Part shown: positions 34,626-46,460 of the stretch, in pieces
Layout of the letters: each line of letters opens with the position of its first letter
How positions within the stretch are numbered: position 1 is the stretch's first letter
Source: Heliocidaris tuberculata
Taxonomy: Eukaryota; Echinodermata; Echinoidea; Camarodonta; Echinometridae
Length of the DNA stretch: 64,000 nt
NCBI GenBank assembly: GCA_025618425.1
Contig: CM046847.1
Coordinates: forward strand, 1,906,134-1,970,133
Reading direction: 5' to 3'
The notes under the pieces: model-generated
The model's database searches: none
The model's input: only the letters and a program-made list of their open reading frames with translations
What the model was told of the DNA's origin: nothing
Translations under genes and position numbers: made by a program

Positions 34626-34815
34626 AATCATGAATAAACAAATAAATAAATAAGTAAATAAATAAATAAAGATATAGATGAATGAATGAATACAGAAATA
34701 AATAGGTAACTAACTAAATAAATAGGTAACTAACTAAATAAATATGTATATAAACTGTAAAAGTTTTTTTTTTTTTTCAAGTGCCCCCGTGCCCCCATCC
34801 CGGATCCGCCACTGC
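34386..34815. mobile_element. GGCGGATCCAGGA element, copy 3
   Basis: Starts GGCGGATCCAGGACT, ends CCCGGATCCGCCACTGC, an inverted pair. The interior is ATC, AAT and AAAT microsatellite. Confidence 0.75.
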
Positions 34816-34955
34816 AAATATTATTCGGGTAGACCTATAAAGTCATTGGTCTACCAAAAAGTGAATAATTGACATACAGGCTGTAATGGTCATCATATCA
34901 ACCAAAATCGCGCTACTGTGATAGGAGCCAGTGGACGATACCGACACTGCCAGCG

Positions 34956-35106
34956 ATGTTGAAGGCTCGTCTAGCTTCGAACTGGGGATGGGTGGTGGTG
35001 ATGATGTCTTGTATTCTTTACGTCGTCATGTTCGGTATCATGTACTCGTATGGGATTCTCTTCGTCGAGTTCCAGACTGAGTTTAAGAGCTCTGCGACGT
35101 TTACCG
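34956..35106 (+). CDS. First exon of a second MFS (MCT-like) protein
   Basis: ATG opens a 50-codon frame with NWGWVVVMMSCILYVVMFG, YSYGILFVEFQTEFKSS and FT, ending at GTAAGA in phase 1. A basic/aromatic start followed by helix 1 and a short-loop S-Y-G motif is the classic start of MCT/SLC16-type proteins. The expected next exon (W-I-G-S type helix 2) was not found between here and the 14-3-3 gene. It may be a relic first exon of a tandem duplicate of the transporter at 27520, or its other exons are unusually far away or diverged. Confidence 0.65.
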
Positions 35107-35280
35107 GTAAGATTAAAGAGACCGTTGACTTCTGCTAAAGGTGAAAGGTGCTTTCTTTTTCTTTCTCTTTTTAAATGTCAGTTGGGAAGAATGTCTGAGA
35201 AGAATTGTCCCCTGATAAATCTTCAAATGCCCCCATATTCGAAATATAACGAGGAAATAGCTGAATAGGTAGGACCAAAC

Positions 35281-35395
35281 ATTCAATAATAATAATAACA
35301 TTAATAATGATAATAAAAATGATTATAATAATGATGATGATAATAATAATAATAATAATAATAATGATAATAATAATAATAAAAATAATAAACAA
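35281..35395. repeat. (AAT)n/(GAT)n microsatellite
   Basis: Imperfect AAT/GAT triplets over about 115 bp. Confidence 0.9.
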
Positions 35396-35469
35396 ACCTT
35401 TCTTGTACAGCGCAGCATATATATCACTTTAAGATATAATGCGCTTCCAAAGGTTTGGATATTATTAAC

Positions 35470-37770
35470 CAGACCCCTGGGAACGTTTTTTTACTGGAGG
35501 TGCTGTGAGCAGATTTTTTTTTATTTAGTTGCTTATCTAGGAATTATGGCGCCCGGGGGAAACAATGAAAATGCGCCCAGTACCCCCCCCCCCCCAACTT
35601 ATCCACGTCACTATACAAGCGAGGGAGCAAAGGGACTGAGCGGTAGATTTTTTTGCATTTTTAACCCAAAAATTTAACCAGGAAAATGTATAATTGAGCA
35701 CTGCGATCGAGGAGTAGAGATCCAAATTTTGAACATTAATAAACGGTTTTCTATTCACTTCCTTCTCAAATGGGGCGCAACATTAATGTAAACCATTAAC
35801 AAATAGTCGAGGAATTTCCTTAAAATGTTGAACCTTTGCAAAACCGATTTCATACACTTAATCCATCCAATATTTTAGAGGATGATTAAAAATACATGAT
35901 GAGCAAAATAACGAGAATCATTTATCAATCTTGAGCCCTTCAAAAACACTATATCCTATACTCTATATCCTATACTGGAGAGCGAAATGATATACGAGAT
36001 CCTGGAGCAACATTATGCGAGGAAGCAAAGCGACCGAGATTCGGAAAATTTTTGCATTTCAAACCCTCAAGAAAAGTATTTTCAATGCATTTACCCTGCG
36101 TATTGGGGGCGTACAATCCAGAATGATCGCAATTTTTTTCATTTTCTACTCCTTTTTTCTTTATCTCTTTTGCATTTTTAGCCCTCTTCAAGACCAGTAT
36201 CGCCCCCAGTGTGCCCCCGACTCCCGTAGATACACCACTGATATTGGCTGATATTAGTACATATTGTTTCGCTAAGTCCTTGGCAAAGCCCAAAGTTCGG
36301 CGGGGGGGGGGGGGGAGCAGACCCTGAAATCAACTTTGCCTGCAAAGGTAACAATAGGTCATTCTGCAAACCAATGCACGAGGGTTGGCACGATTGAAAT
36401 CAACTTTATTTTTAAAGAACATAACCAATTTGAGTAAAAAAAACAATGAAATACATTTAAGTAGCTTTATTATAGGTAGCTTAGCGAAACGTCGTGGCTC
36501 GTAAGAACGCGGGAAAACGCATATTACAAATTTGCTCAAAATCATAATTTTATTCTATAAAGACAGACTCAAAATATTACAATGTAGAATTAGTATTCAA
36601 ATATTTGAACAATTAATTTAAGCAATATAATATGAAAATTTTTATTCAGATATGACTGATTCTAATTTTATAAGCACATACAAAACTTGCAATTTTCCTC
36701 TGTGCGTCTTTCCCGCGTTCTTACGCGCCACGACGTTTCGCTAAGCTACCATAATAGAATTCGTTATTGATTTTGTTGATAAAAAATCACTCAGATATCA
36801 TTGTTTGCCCTTTTCTTATTTTTTGACTGAAAAACTCACCCAAGTGAAAATTATGTATTTAAATTGACTTAAATCAAATAAATCCGATTTTTTTTTCAAC
36901 CCTGCATAATTTACATTATTGTAGTTACATGTACTTGGAAATAAGGAAGGAATTCCGTTCATAACATTACAAAATATGTTGTCCTAATTGCTCGCGGGAG
37001 TGTGCGAAGCGTGCGAACGCAAATGAAAATGTGAATATAATTTTGTACGTTCCAAACTTTAAAGGCACTTTCTGTATTATTGCTCTTGGCAAAAAATGAA
37101 ATTGCCACCTCCCCAAACCCTTTCCCATTCTTATACGAAACTGCGAGGGAGCGAAGCGACCGAGGGGTAAATCTTTTTTGTACATTTTTAAGCCTAAAAA
37201 GGTTAATTTCTTAAGCATTTAACTTACAGAAAAAATCCACAAGCGAGCACTGTATCGACCTGTACAGTTTCGAGTTTTGGAAATTGATAAACGGTCTTCC
37301 ATTCACTTCCTCCTCAATGGGGCGCAATTAAGGAAATTTGAGGAGAAAATGTAGTCGAGGAATTTAGCGATGCAACATGAAGTCACAATTTCTTTCAAAT
37401 GGTGAAGCTTTGAAAATACTATCTTATAGATGTACACTTAATCTATATGGGGGCGCAATATAAAAAAGAAGAGACTGATAAATAATAATAGGGGGAAAAA
37501 GCAATGAGAATAACAATTTTTTCTTCAATTTTAAACCTTTTTACATAGCTGTATATATATATATATATGGCCAATATCGGAGTGCGAAAATAAGAGATCC
37601 TGAAGGAATACATGCGAGGGAGCAAAGCGTCCGAGCTTTAGAAATTTTCACATTTTTTAACCTAAGAAAAACTCAATTTCTAATACACTGCGGATTGGGG
37701 CGAATAATTCTTATGCATAAGTTTCTTCCTTTTCTCTCTTTTGCGTTTTTTTTTTGTTTCTTGTTTTTTT
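35470..37770. mobile_element. hAT-like repeat R, copy 1 (3' end lost)
   Basis: Starts CAGACCCCTGGGAACG and follows the same order of blocks as the copy at 39988: GGGGTGCTGTGAGCAG-like, ATTATGGCGCCCGGG, repeated GCGAGGGAGC cores, GGGTTGGCACGATTGAAATC and AAATCAAATAAAT. It decays near 37770 before the right end. Minus-strand frames with LGRFAPS-type peptides are by-products of the core repeat, not proteins. Confidence 0.7.
36475..36750. mobile_element. MITE with ~42-bp TIR inside repeat R copy 1
   Basis: GGTAGCTTAGCGAAACGTCG at 36475 and its complement ending 36750 extend for about 42 bp with few mismatches. The homologous place in copy 2 (about 40885) lacks it, showing an empty site. Confidence 0.85.
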
Positions 37771-38422
37771 GTTTTTTGTAAGTAAAAAATATATAAAATA
37801 CTTAAATGTCAATTCCAGTTCTTGTATTTATATATCAATGTGATTCTTAGATTGTATCTCTCTTTCTTGAAACAAATCGTTTGGTAATAATATTTTAATT
37901 TACTTTCCTATAAGAAAAGAAAACCATCAAAAATTGCAAATCAAATTTTCGATAAAGACTGCCCATGTTCGGTTTCCACAAATCACAATTGCAATAGAAA
38001 TACTTCAATAAACATTCTTTTTTAGCATGATTTAGATTCTTTCTTAAAATTTTCCCGACGTACAAATCCCATTATTGAAATCAATTTACATCGTGACTAA
38101 AGTATTCACGTTTGTTCACCATATTGTAAACTTGTAAATGTATAATTATCAGTGTTTAAATAAATTCTTATCATAACGAATGTACTCGCGTTTGTTCGGC
38201 TGGTATCTAAGTTATGTCCACTCGAACGTTCTGTTTACCCAGAAATAATAATTTGCAGCCTTGTATTTAACATGCTTGCCAATAATGTATCTCCATTTAT
38301 GTTTCAGCTACACGAATATAATCTTCAATCTGCAAAATTGTTTATAACATGTATTAAACATATGATACAATATATTCAAAACATTAGTGATTTTGTCACA
38401 TTTAGCTTATTTTGAAGTTTAT
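37771..38422. other. Intergenic, no gene seen
   Basis: AT-rich, with two AATGTACTCGCGTTTGTTCG-like repeats (about 38105 and 38180). Nothing else supported. Confidence 0.4.
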
Positions 38423-39619
38423 CCTAAACGTAGCCGTCTTTCGCTCTATCAGTATTCCATCGTGCGAGGATTTTCCACAATCTATCATTGATTGATGCCT
38501 TGGCGGCCATGGTGGCGCCCCCAGATCTTAATGAATGCAACCCAAGATTTGTATCACGACAAACTTCCTTCAACATGGAAACAACCCTGTCTATGGCTGT
38601 TGTGTAACTTTTGACTATGTTTTCACCTTCATATTGGACCTTTTGTTTGAAAAGGTGTGGACTGATATTTCGACAATCAAGAACTAACCTCAGTTTTTTT
38701 CTTTATTTTCTGCAACAGTAAGCGGATTTATTACTTTCGGTTTCTCATATAGACTTCAGATACGCAACCTTTCTTTGTGAGATAATCTATTTCTTTTCCC
38801 ATAAATACTTTATTCTTACTCTCAGGCTTTTGAAGACATATTATGAAAGGTAGCTTATAACTTTCAGAAATCACATCTAATATATGATGATTAGTTTCAA
38901 TTTCTTCCCACTTATCTTTTGCGGCTTTAAGCCTTCCAACAGGAGTTTTGAGTTTACAACTCGATTCAGAATTTATCTCAATTTCTGTATCTCTTTTCCC
39001 GTTTGCAATTGCATTGTCGTTATTCTGAGAATTCACCTTTTCAAACTGAACATCACATTCGGATTCACTTATCTTTCCATATGCCACGTCCCTGCATTCG
39101 AGCCGCCAATGACCAAACTTCCCACAAGCGAAAGCAGGCCCCAGTTCTCCTCTTGAAGTCCCAGTGCTCCCCGTTAGGTTTCGTGATGGACCACGACGAA
39201 ACAGGCGTTGGATGCTTCTCGATGTTGGGCGAGTACGAGGAACGAATTTCTTACGTGGTGCTTGGCTCATCTTTCGCTTTGCCCTATAGCCTCAGCCTTC
39301 CACATCTTCTTTTCGTCGTCCGAATCTTGGGCGATAGTGCTTATTTCGTGTTCTGAAACCGTGAGCCAACCAAACGGAGATTGGTCGGCTAGTTGAATTA
39401 TATTTTGCCTGTGCTTCAGTTTGTTTTTATTTACTTTCTGTGATTTTTTTTTCTTGAGCAAACGAAGTAGCGGCGTTTATTTCCAGATCTTTTTTCTAAA
39501 TCGCTTCGGTTTCTGATATACATGATATATTTAGATGTTTATCTTGAATTTTTCCTCTTTTTCCTTGTAGGCCGTATTATTTATCTCCTGAATTTAGTTG
39601 ATCGAGGGGGGGGGGGGGG

Positions 39620-39767
39620 CGCTTCATCAAGTGTCTTGTCAGTGATTTTTTTTTTTTCCGACAAATTTGCTCTCAGCCAATCAGACGATAGGATTTCAGT
39701 AGCTTATAACAGTTATTGCAATAAAATGCAACTTGTCATTGATGACAAGTTTTATGAAACAGGGCCC
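39620..39767. mobile_element. MITE family A, copy 3 (in DIRS gag)
   Basis: GGCGCTTCATCAAGTGTCTTGTC to TTTATGAAACAGGGCCC with the central TTTGCTCTCAGCCAATCAGA. It interrupts the DIRS gag frame. Confidence 0.75.
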
Positions 39768-39987
39768 TGGACTTCGCCCAGGACTCGTTGTGAATTGCTT
39801 ATTTTCTTCTGAAAATTATTCAGGTTATCTGAAACAAGCGTTTCTAACTTGTTAAGTAGGGTGTTTTGCGTTTCCAAAACCTCTCCTCGGACCAAGTTTG
39901 CAATGTCTTTCGAATCCATGCTGTCTCTGCTCTGGCTCGGTCCGCGTGTTGTACGAAGGTCTGACAAAGCTAGAGTGGCTACCACGC

Positions 39988-41927
39988 CAGGCCCCTGGGA
40001 ACGATTTTCTTTTTTACTGGGGGTGCTGTGAGCAGAATTTATTTATTCATTTGCTTATCTAGGAATTATGGCGCCCGGGGTAAAGAAAATAATTTGCGCC
40101 CCTACCCCCCCCCCCCCCCCCCCCCCCCCTTATCGTCATCATTGTACAAGCGATATTTAACCCCCAAAACGCAATTTCTTGTGCAATTTATCCAGGATAA
40201 TTTGCAAATGAGCACTGCGATCGAGGGGTAGTGATCCAAATTTTGAACATTGACAATTGGTTTTCTGTTTACTTCCTTCTCAAATGGGGCGTAACGTTAA
40301 TGGAAACCATTGAGAAATAGTCGAAGAATTCAGGAAGACAACCGAAAATTGACATTTCTTTGAAATATTGAACTTTTGCTTAGTATCCTATACTGGGGAG
40401 CAAAATTGCGAAGTCCAGGAGCAAAATCATGAGAGGAAGCAAAGCAACCGAACTTCAGAAATTGTTTGCATTCTAAACCCTCAAAAAAGTATTTCTAATG
40501 CATTTAGTTACCCTGCATATTGGGGGCGCACAATCCAGAATCATCTCAAGTTTCTTCATGTTCTCCTCTTTTCTCTCTTTTGCGTTTTAGCCCCCTTTAA
40601 GTGTCGGCCGGGGCACGTGCGCCCCTGTCCCTCATAGATACACCACTGATATTATTACATATTGTTTCGCCAAGTCCTTGGCAAAGCCAACATTTTGGCA
40701 GGGGGGGGGGGGGTGCGCAGACCCTGAAATTTGCCTGCAAAGATAACAGTTATCACTGTTTATTGTAGGTCATCCTTCATACCAGTGCCGCAGGGTTGGC
40801 AAGATTGAAATCATCTTTAAAAATCGCCGTGCCAGAAAAGCACCAATTTGAGTAAAAAACAAAGAAATCCATACATGTTGCTTTGATTTTTCCTAATTTT
40901 GGGCCGAAAAACTCATCCAACATGTCCAAGTGAGGGTTGATGTATCTATTTTGTATAGGAACAATATTAAGGGCTATAAATCGAGTTAAATCAAATAAAT
41001 TTGATTTTTTTTTTTTTACAACCCAGCAATACACACAATTTTTAGTATTGTATACGTGGAAAAAAGGAAGGAAATTCATTCATAACGTGACAAAATGTGT
41101 TGTCCTAATTGTTTGTGTGAATGTGCGAAGCGAGAGAACGCAACTGAAAATGTGAATATAATTTTTCAGGTGCGAAACTTTAAAGGCACTTTCTGTATTA
41201 TTGTTCTGGGCAAAATATGACATTGCCCCCACCCCAACCGACATACTTACACGAAACTGCGAGGGAGCTAGGCGACCGAGCGGAATTTTTTTTTTTCTTC
41301 AATTTTAAGCCCCTTAATTCACCAGCGAGCACTGCATCGACCGGTACAGTTTCGAAATTTAGAAAATTGATAATGGTCTTGTATTCACTTCTTCCTCAAT
41401 GATGCGCAATTAACAAAAAAATCAGGAGAAATTTAGTTATGCAACATAATGTTTACAATGGTGAACCTTTGAAAATACTACATATATCATATACACTTAT
41501 TTTAAATGGGGGGAGTACAATATAAATAAAAGAGATGATTAATAACAGGGGGAAAAGCAATGAGAATAACTTTTTTTTCTTCAATTTTGAAATTTTTAAG
41601 TACCCAATATTGGAGGGCAAAAATAAGAAATCCTGAAGCAATACATGCGAGTGAGCAAAACGACCGAGCTTGAGACATTTTCGCATTTTGAACCTAAGAA
41701 AAACTCCATTTCTAGTGCACTTTACCATGTGGATTAAGGGTGAATAAGCATAATATTTTCCCCCTTTCTTTCTTTTGCGTTTTTACGCCCCTGCTGTAAG
41801 TACCGCCTGGGGCAAGTGCCTCCATAAAAATTCGGGGGTGCTGCAGTACCCCCAGCATCTTCAACCTTCTAGGGGGTGATGCGCACCCCCTCAAAAAATT
41901 CCAGCACTCCCGGCTCCCAAGGGCCTG
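39988..41927. mobile_element. hAT-like repeat R, copy 2, complete, with 8-bp TSD
   Basis: The ends CAGGCCCCTGGGAAC and the complement of CAGGCCCTTGGGAGC form terminal repeats. TACCACGC (39980-39987) and TACTACGC (41928-41935) flank it; joining them restores the DIRS gag frame (REEGVV/ATLALSD). No transposase frame is visible, so this 1940-bp element is non-autonomous. It contains at least four GCGAGGGAGC-type cores, C runs and a GGGGTGCTGCAGTACCCC palindrome near its right end. Confidence 0.8.
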
Positions 41928-42110
41928 TACTACGCCTTCTTCCCTCTCTTCTAATACAATCTCTTCTACCTGCCTAAAATATTCAAATCCTCCGGCTTCC
42001 GCGAACACGTAACAACTCGCTACAGTACCTGTTACATAATCATTCATGGATACGCATATACAAAATTTTCCTGCTCTGTGATGTACCGCAGAAAAATACA
42101 AGTATCAACG

Positions 42111-42728
42111 CAACGTGAGTCTCTGAAAAGGTCTGAATTAACGCAAAATCAATCCACGTAACCCCATAACAGCTAGTCATTTTAATAAAAAGACATAGCT
42201 GTTAAATTCAAACTACCGAGTGAAGGAGATTACCCGAAGTAATCCATCAATATGCTTATTATCCGATGTGTCTTGAAGCATAATGTAATTGAATGTATAG
42301 ACTTGTTCTATTGTTGAGGATGCATGCAATGAAAAGAGCGATAATTTTACTTGACGTAAATATACAGCGCAATTCATAACGGGTGATTCTATTTTGCTTC
42401 ATTTATTTCTAAGTGAGTGGGGGTCAATTTGACCTCCTATCCTCAGAAAATTGTCATGATTCTTTGACGTTTTCGTCTCTTTTTGCACATGCAAATCCCT
42501 GGCGAAAAGGGGAATCCCGTCCTTTAAGATTTTTTGCCCACGTTGAAGATACGTAAATTAACTGACATATTTAATAACGGCTAATTTTCGATGAAAAGTG
42601 TACTCTTTACTCATAACATAGGGCACTTTTTTTTTTAATCATTTTTTTTTTCTGCTTGATCACCTTGCGGCCTCGTGTAACAAATTGAAGTATTCTAATC
42701 TACTAATTCTAACTCTTCTCCACATGTC

Positions 42729-42759
<31 letters not shown>

Positions 42760-42927
42760 ACTTTCTATCTATCTTTCTTGTTGTCCCTCTCTTCTTCCCC
42801 CCCCCCCTCTCTCTTTCTCTCTTCTATGCTCATAATCCTAATTCATTTTTTCACCGTGTGTTACATGGCTACATACATTTTGAAATGCAATTATTTGCTC
42901 TCTTCAGAGGGCGTCCTTGTAAGCCAG
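42111..42927. other. Intergenic, low-complexity
   Basis: A CT microsatellite (about 42731-42768) and a C run; no gene or RNA recognised. Confidence 0.4.
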
Positions 42928-43095
42928 AGTCCAGAGCCATCTATACACAGAGTTTGGCCAACTCGGTTTTAGTTGGGCACAACATGGCATATACTAGTAT
43001 TCCTTTGTTCATGCTTGCCTAACAAAGCAACGTGCGCCATATTATTACGCACTGGAACAGAGTTGGCCAAACTATGTCTGTATACATGGCTCTGC
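42928..43095. mobile_element. Foldback element
   Basis: GAGCCATCTATACACAGAG...TTGGCCAACTC and GAGTTGGCCAAACTATG...ATACATGGCTC are inverted arms of about 31 bp. A related fragment lies at 43320-43415. Confidence 0.7.
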
Positions 43096-43486
43096 CAGAG
43101 TCATCGACATGTACTAAGTGCAAAAAAAAATCCACATTTGACACTTTTGATCGTCAGACTGAGGTTTTTACATTGTAAAGTTGAAGGATTTCAAATTTTG
43201 GAATAATTTTTTTTTTTTTTTTTTTTTTTTTTTGGGGGGGGGGTCATTTTTTTAAATATTTTTCCTTAAAACGTTTTTTTTTTTCTTTTTTTTTTCTTTT
43301 TTTTTAACACCCAGTATAAACATAGTTGCTTTGTTGGAAAAGCACACGACAAAGTATGTGCTTCAGTGTGTCCAGCTAAAAACCGAGTTGGCGAATCTAT
43401 GTGCATAGTTGGCTTATGGAGAATGGAAAGTAATTATCACTGATTTGAGGCCTTTATCAACACTTTCCACCACTTTTATTTCTTAA

Positions 43487-44072
43487 AGGGGAATGAAACC
43501 TTGGGGGAAAATCCATTTTAATAAAAAAAAGAGGATAGAGAGAATTAATTTTAAAAAAGTTCCATCAAAATCGGTTAAGAAATGAGAAAGTTATGAAAGT
43601 TTGAAAAGTCTCAATTTACTTTCTATGGCGATCCTCAAATGGGCAATGTTGCTTCAAAGTGACAGGTAGAGTAGGACAACTCTCCATGTGTTTTCTACAC
43701 AAAATTTCATATTTTCTCCATTATCTCTAAAAATGATGTTTGTCTTTTTGTGAACTCAACATATGTTGTGTCAAATACATTTCTCCACGATATATCTTGA
43801 GCTGAGAAGGAGACAAGCTGCACCTTGAGAGATAATGGGGAAAATATGAAATTTTGTGTACAAAACATAATTATGGAGAGTTGTCCTACTAAACCTGTCA
43901 TTTTTAAGCAACATTGGCAATTTGAAGATCGCCATAGAAAGTAAATTGAGACTTTTCAAACTTTCATAACTTTCTCATTTCTTAACCGATTTTGATGGAA
44001 CTTTTTAAAAATTGCTTCTCTCTATCCTCTCTTTTCATTGAAAATGATTTTTTCCCTGGGTTTCATTCTCCT
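43487..44072. mobile_element. Large foldback MITE with TTAA target site
   Basis: TTAA precedes AGGGGAATGAAACC and follows GGTTTCATTCTCCT (TTAA at 43483-43486 and 44073-44076). The two arms of about 270 bp are inverted copies (shared GATTTTGATGGAACTTTTT and AACTTTCTCATTTCTTAAC), giving a near-complete palindrome. Confidence 0.85.
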
Positions 44073-44447
44073 TTAAAATGTTTTACATGTTATCAAGTGC
44101 ATTTTTATGACACTAGTAAATTTCATTTATAAAGAGCCTTTTCATGAGATAAAAAGCGCATGTAACAGATGAATAAAGAAATAAAACAGTACGATACGAA
44201 TAGCATGACGTAAGCAGAAACAAAGAGGAAACAAGAAAAATTAGAAGAGATGTGTTTTCAGACACTTCTTAAGTGATGTGAGAGTTTGGCGATTCTTTAA
44301 TGTAGAAGGTAAGTGGACAGGGAGTTCCAGGTTACTAGAACATTTAGAATAATTTCTGTTGCAATAAGTGAGAGGTTCATGCCATTCCCCCCCCCCCCCC
44401 CCCCCCGAAATGACTGTACTATAATCCGGTCAATGAGATTTAAGAAG

Positions 44448-44480
44448 AGAGAGAGAGAGAGAGAGAGAGAGGAGGAGGAG
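44448..44480. repeat. (GA)n/(GGA)n microsatellite
   Basis: GA repeat followed by GGA units. Confidence 0.9.
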
Positions 44481-44751
44481 AACTTGGAGATGAAAATGAA
44501 ACAATCCCTCTCTTACCATCCCTTCACTCAATGTCCTCGTTCTCTCCGTCTCATTTTGTCCAAGCTTGTAAGACCGACCCCCCCCCCCGACCCCTTCACG
44601 ACTCCCATGACAAGGGGCCCTTCAGTGCAGTAGCTACACCAAAGGTACGCCACTTCTAAATAGGCCATTTTCATAAACATTCCAATTTAATGCATTGCTC
44701 TCTGTCGACTTCCTAGTGACAAATTATTACATTCACCTGTTACAAGCTCCT

Positions 44752-44887
44752 GGGGCGTTTCATCAAGTGTCTTGTCAGCGATTTTTACCGACAAATTTGT
44801 TCTCAGCCAATCAGATGCAAGGATTTCAGTAGCTCATAACAGTTATTGCAACTTTTCATTGATGACAAGTTTTATGAAACAGGGCCC
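44752..44887. mobile_element. MITE family A, copy 4
   Basis: GGGGCGTTTCATCAAG to TTTATGAAACAGGGCCC; core TTGTTCTCAGCCAATCAGAT. Very similar to copy 3. Confidence 0.8.
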
Positions 44888-45255
44888 TGAACTTCAATAT
44901 TCAGAATGCAGATAACATTAAGAGTTGCTAGGTCGGGCAATCCAAAATATCTGGCCCATTGATCTAGCAATGCTTAAAGTATGCGATGTTTATTCTGTCT
45001 ATTGAAGTACAAGAGGGTGAAGGTAATCGCTCGTCCTGCATAAATTTAAATACATTTTGAAAATGGCCTTTTGTATTTTGTAATGTTTTTAGGAGTTTTC
45101 TTAGTAGTTATGGATGATGTGTGACCAACCCTTTACCCTTAGCTTATCGAAACTTTCCAGAGGCTCCTAAAACCACGGAGGGGGTTCCCCCCCCCCCCCC
45201 CCTGTCAGGACTTCTAAGCTGTGCGTTACATAATTTGTTGTTGATATGTATAGTC

Positions 45256-45712
45256 TGAACACTTTTTATAAACGCTTTTCTGTAACACTTTATAAACATC
45301 TAAACACGTTTATCATTATCATTTATCATTATCGCCTGTATAATATCAGAGGTCCCTGTTTAATTTTGGAACATTTCATAAACACTTAAACAATGTTTAT
45401 TAAACACTCAAACACGTTTAATATGAATATTTTGGAACACTTTGACACGTATAGACAAGTTTAATATGAAATCATGTGTTTATAAACATACCATCTATAA
45501 ACATCTAAACACACATCTCAACGTGTTTAAGTTTTTATGAAGTATTCAAGATTCCCAACTAAACATATAGGATAAACGTGTCTAAGTGTTTATGAAGTGT
45601 TCCAAAACTAAACAGGGATTTTTAGCATCATACAGGCGATAATGATAAATGATGATAAACGTGTTTAGATGTTTATAAAGTGTTACAAAAAAGCGTTTAC
45701 ACAAAGTGTTCA
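45256..45712. mobile_element. Foldback element of AAACACGTTTA repeats
   Basis: CTGAACACTTTTTATAAACGC and GCGTTTACACAAAGTGTTCAG end the element. Arms also share AACATCTAAACACGTTTATC and GGTCCCTGTTTA versus TAAACAGGGA. Inside, AAACACGTTTA-like units repeat in both directions. Confidence 0.8.
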
Positions 45713-46163
45713 GGCGATTTACAGTGAGCATTGCTATTCCTTGCAAGGTTCCAAAGAGCGACACTATTTGTACCCCCTCAGATACGGTTCAAAGCTCGCT
45801 TTTTAAAAAAGGGGGAGGGGCTGAATCTTGATCTTTATTAAATACGCCTTATTCACTACCGTACAATTGCTTGAACTCTTCACTTGAGTGAACGCCAAAA
45901 ATGCAAACAGCATTATAGGCTTCAGTGATCTATGATGCACAGGCCCATCAATCCACCTCACTGTGATTTATGAGTAGCTAAATGAGCACCAATTTTCTTG
46001 GAACGTCGGCATCGAAACACTGATCATCCAGTACGTTTTCCACATAGGAACTTTCACTTCAGCAGACCGCTTTGGTAATACTTTATAGGTCTATTCACAG
46101 CTGTCGGTCAGATTGGAAGTTCCCTTTTTCTACATCTGCTTGCCGTCCATTTTCTTAACAGTC

Positions 46164-46460
46164 ATGCAGGCATCAGAAGACAAGGAAAAGCTCATTAATA
46201 AGGCGAAACTCGCTGAGCAAGCTGAGAGGTATGAAGACATGGCAAATTCAATGAAGGCTAAAATGGGCGATAAATTGGACACCGAGGAGCGCAATCTTCT
46301 TTCTGTAGCATACAAGAATATCGTTGGGGTGCGGCGATCATCTTGGAGGGTCGTCAGTGGTATAGAACAAAAGTCTAGCGGTGATGATGATGAAGCAAAT
46401 GCGAAGGAATACAGGCAGAAAATAGAGAAAGAGATTCATGAAATCTGTAATGATGTTTTG
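46164..46460 (+). CDS. 14-3-3 coding exon 1
   Basis: Acceptor TTCTTAACAG three bases before the ATG; donor GTAAGT. 99 codons, [15 protein letters not shown] to EICNDVL. Confidence 0.92.

Larger units (their letters stand above)
38423..42110 (-). pseudogene. DIRS-type tyrosine-recombinase retrotransposon relic
   Basis: Read on the minus strand from 42110. A gag-like N-terminus with FEYFRQVEEIVLEEREEGVV is cut at 41928 by an inserted element and resumes at 39987 with ATLALSDLRTTRGPS and an NLVRGEVLE coiled region. After a MITE (39620-39767) gag continues with ADQSPFGWLTVSEHE, DSDDEKKMWKAEA and a zinc-knuckle-like CGKFGHWRLEC (about 39130). The RT start (PFIICLQKPE, then frameshifted NPLTVAENKEK and LRLVLDCRNISPHLF) is fused, through a deletion of most of the RT, to the end of a tyrosine recombinase with LGLHSLRSGGATMAA and ARWNTDRAKDGYV, stopping at 38425. 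HSLRSGGAT and the order gag-RT-recombinase identify DIRS. Frameshifts and deletion make it dead. Confidence 0.8.

Noticed and set aside
41712..42101. 129-codon minus-strand frame as a single gene
   Set aside because: It is chimeric: the first part is DIRS gag and the second is the right end of the inserted hAT-like element.
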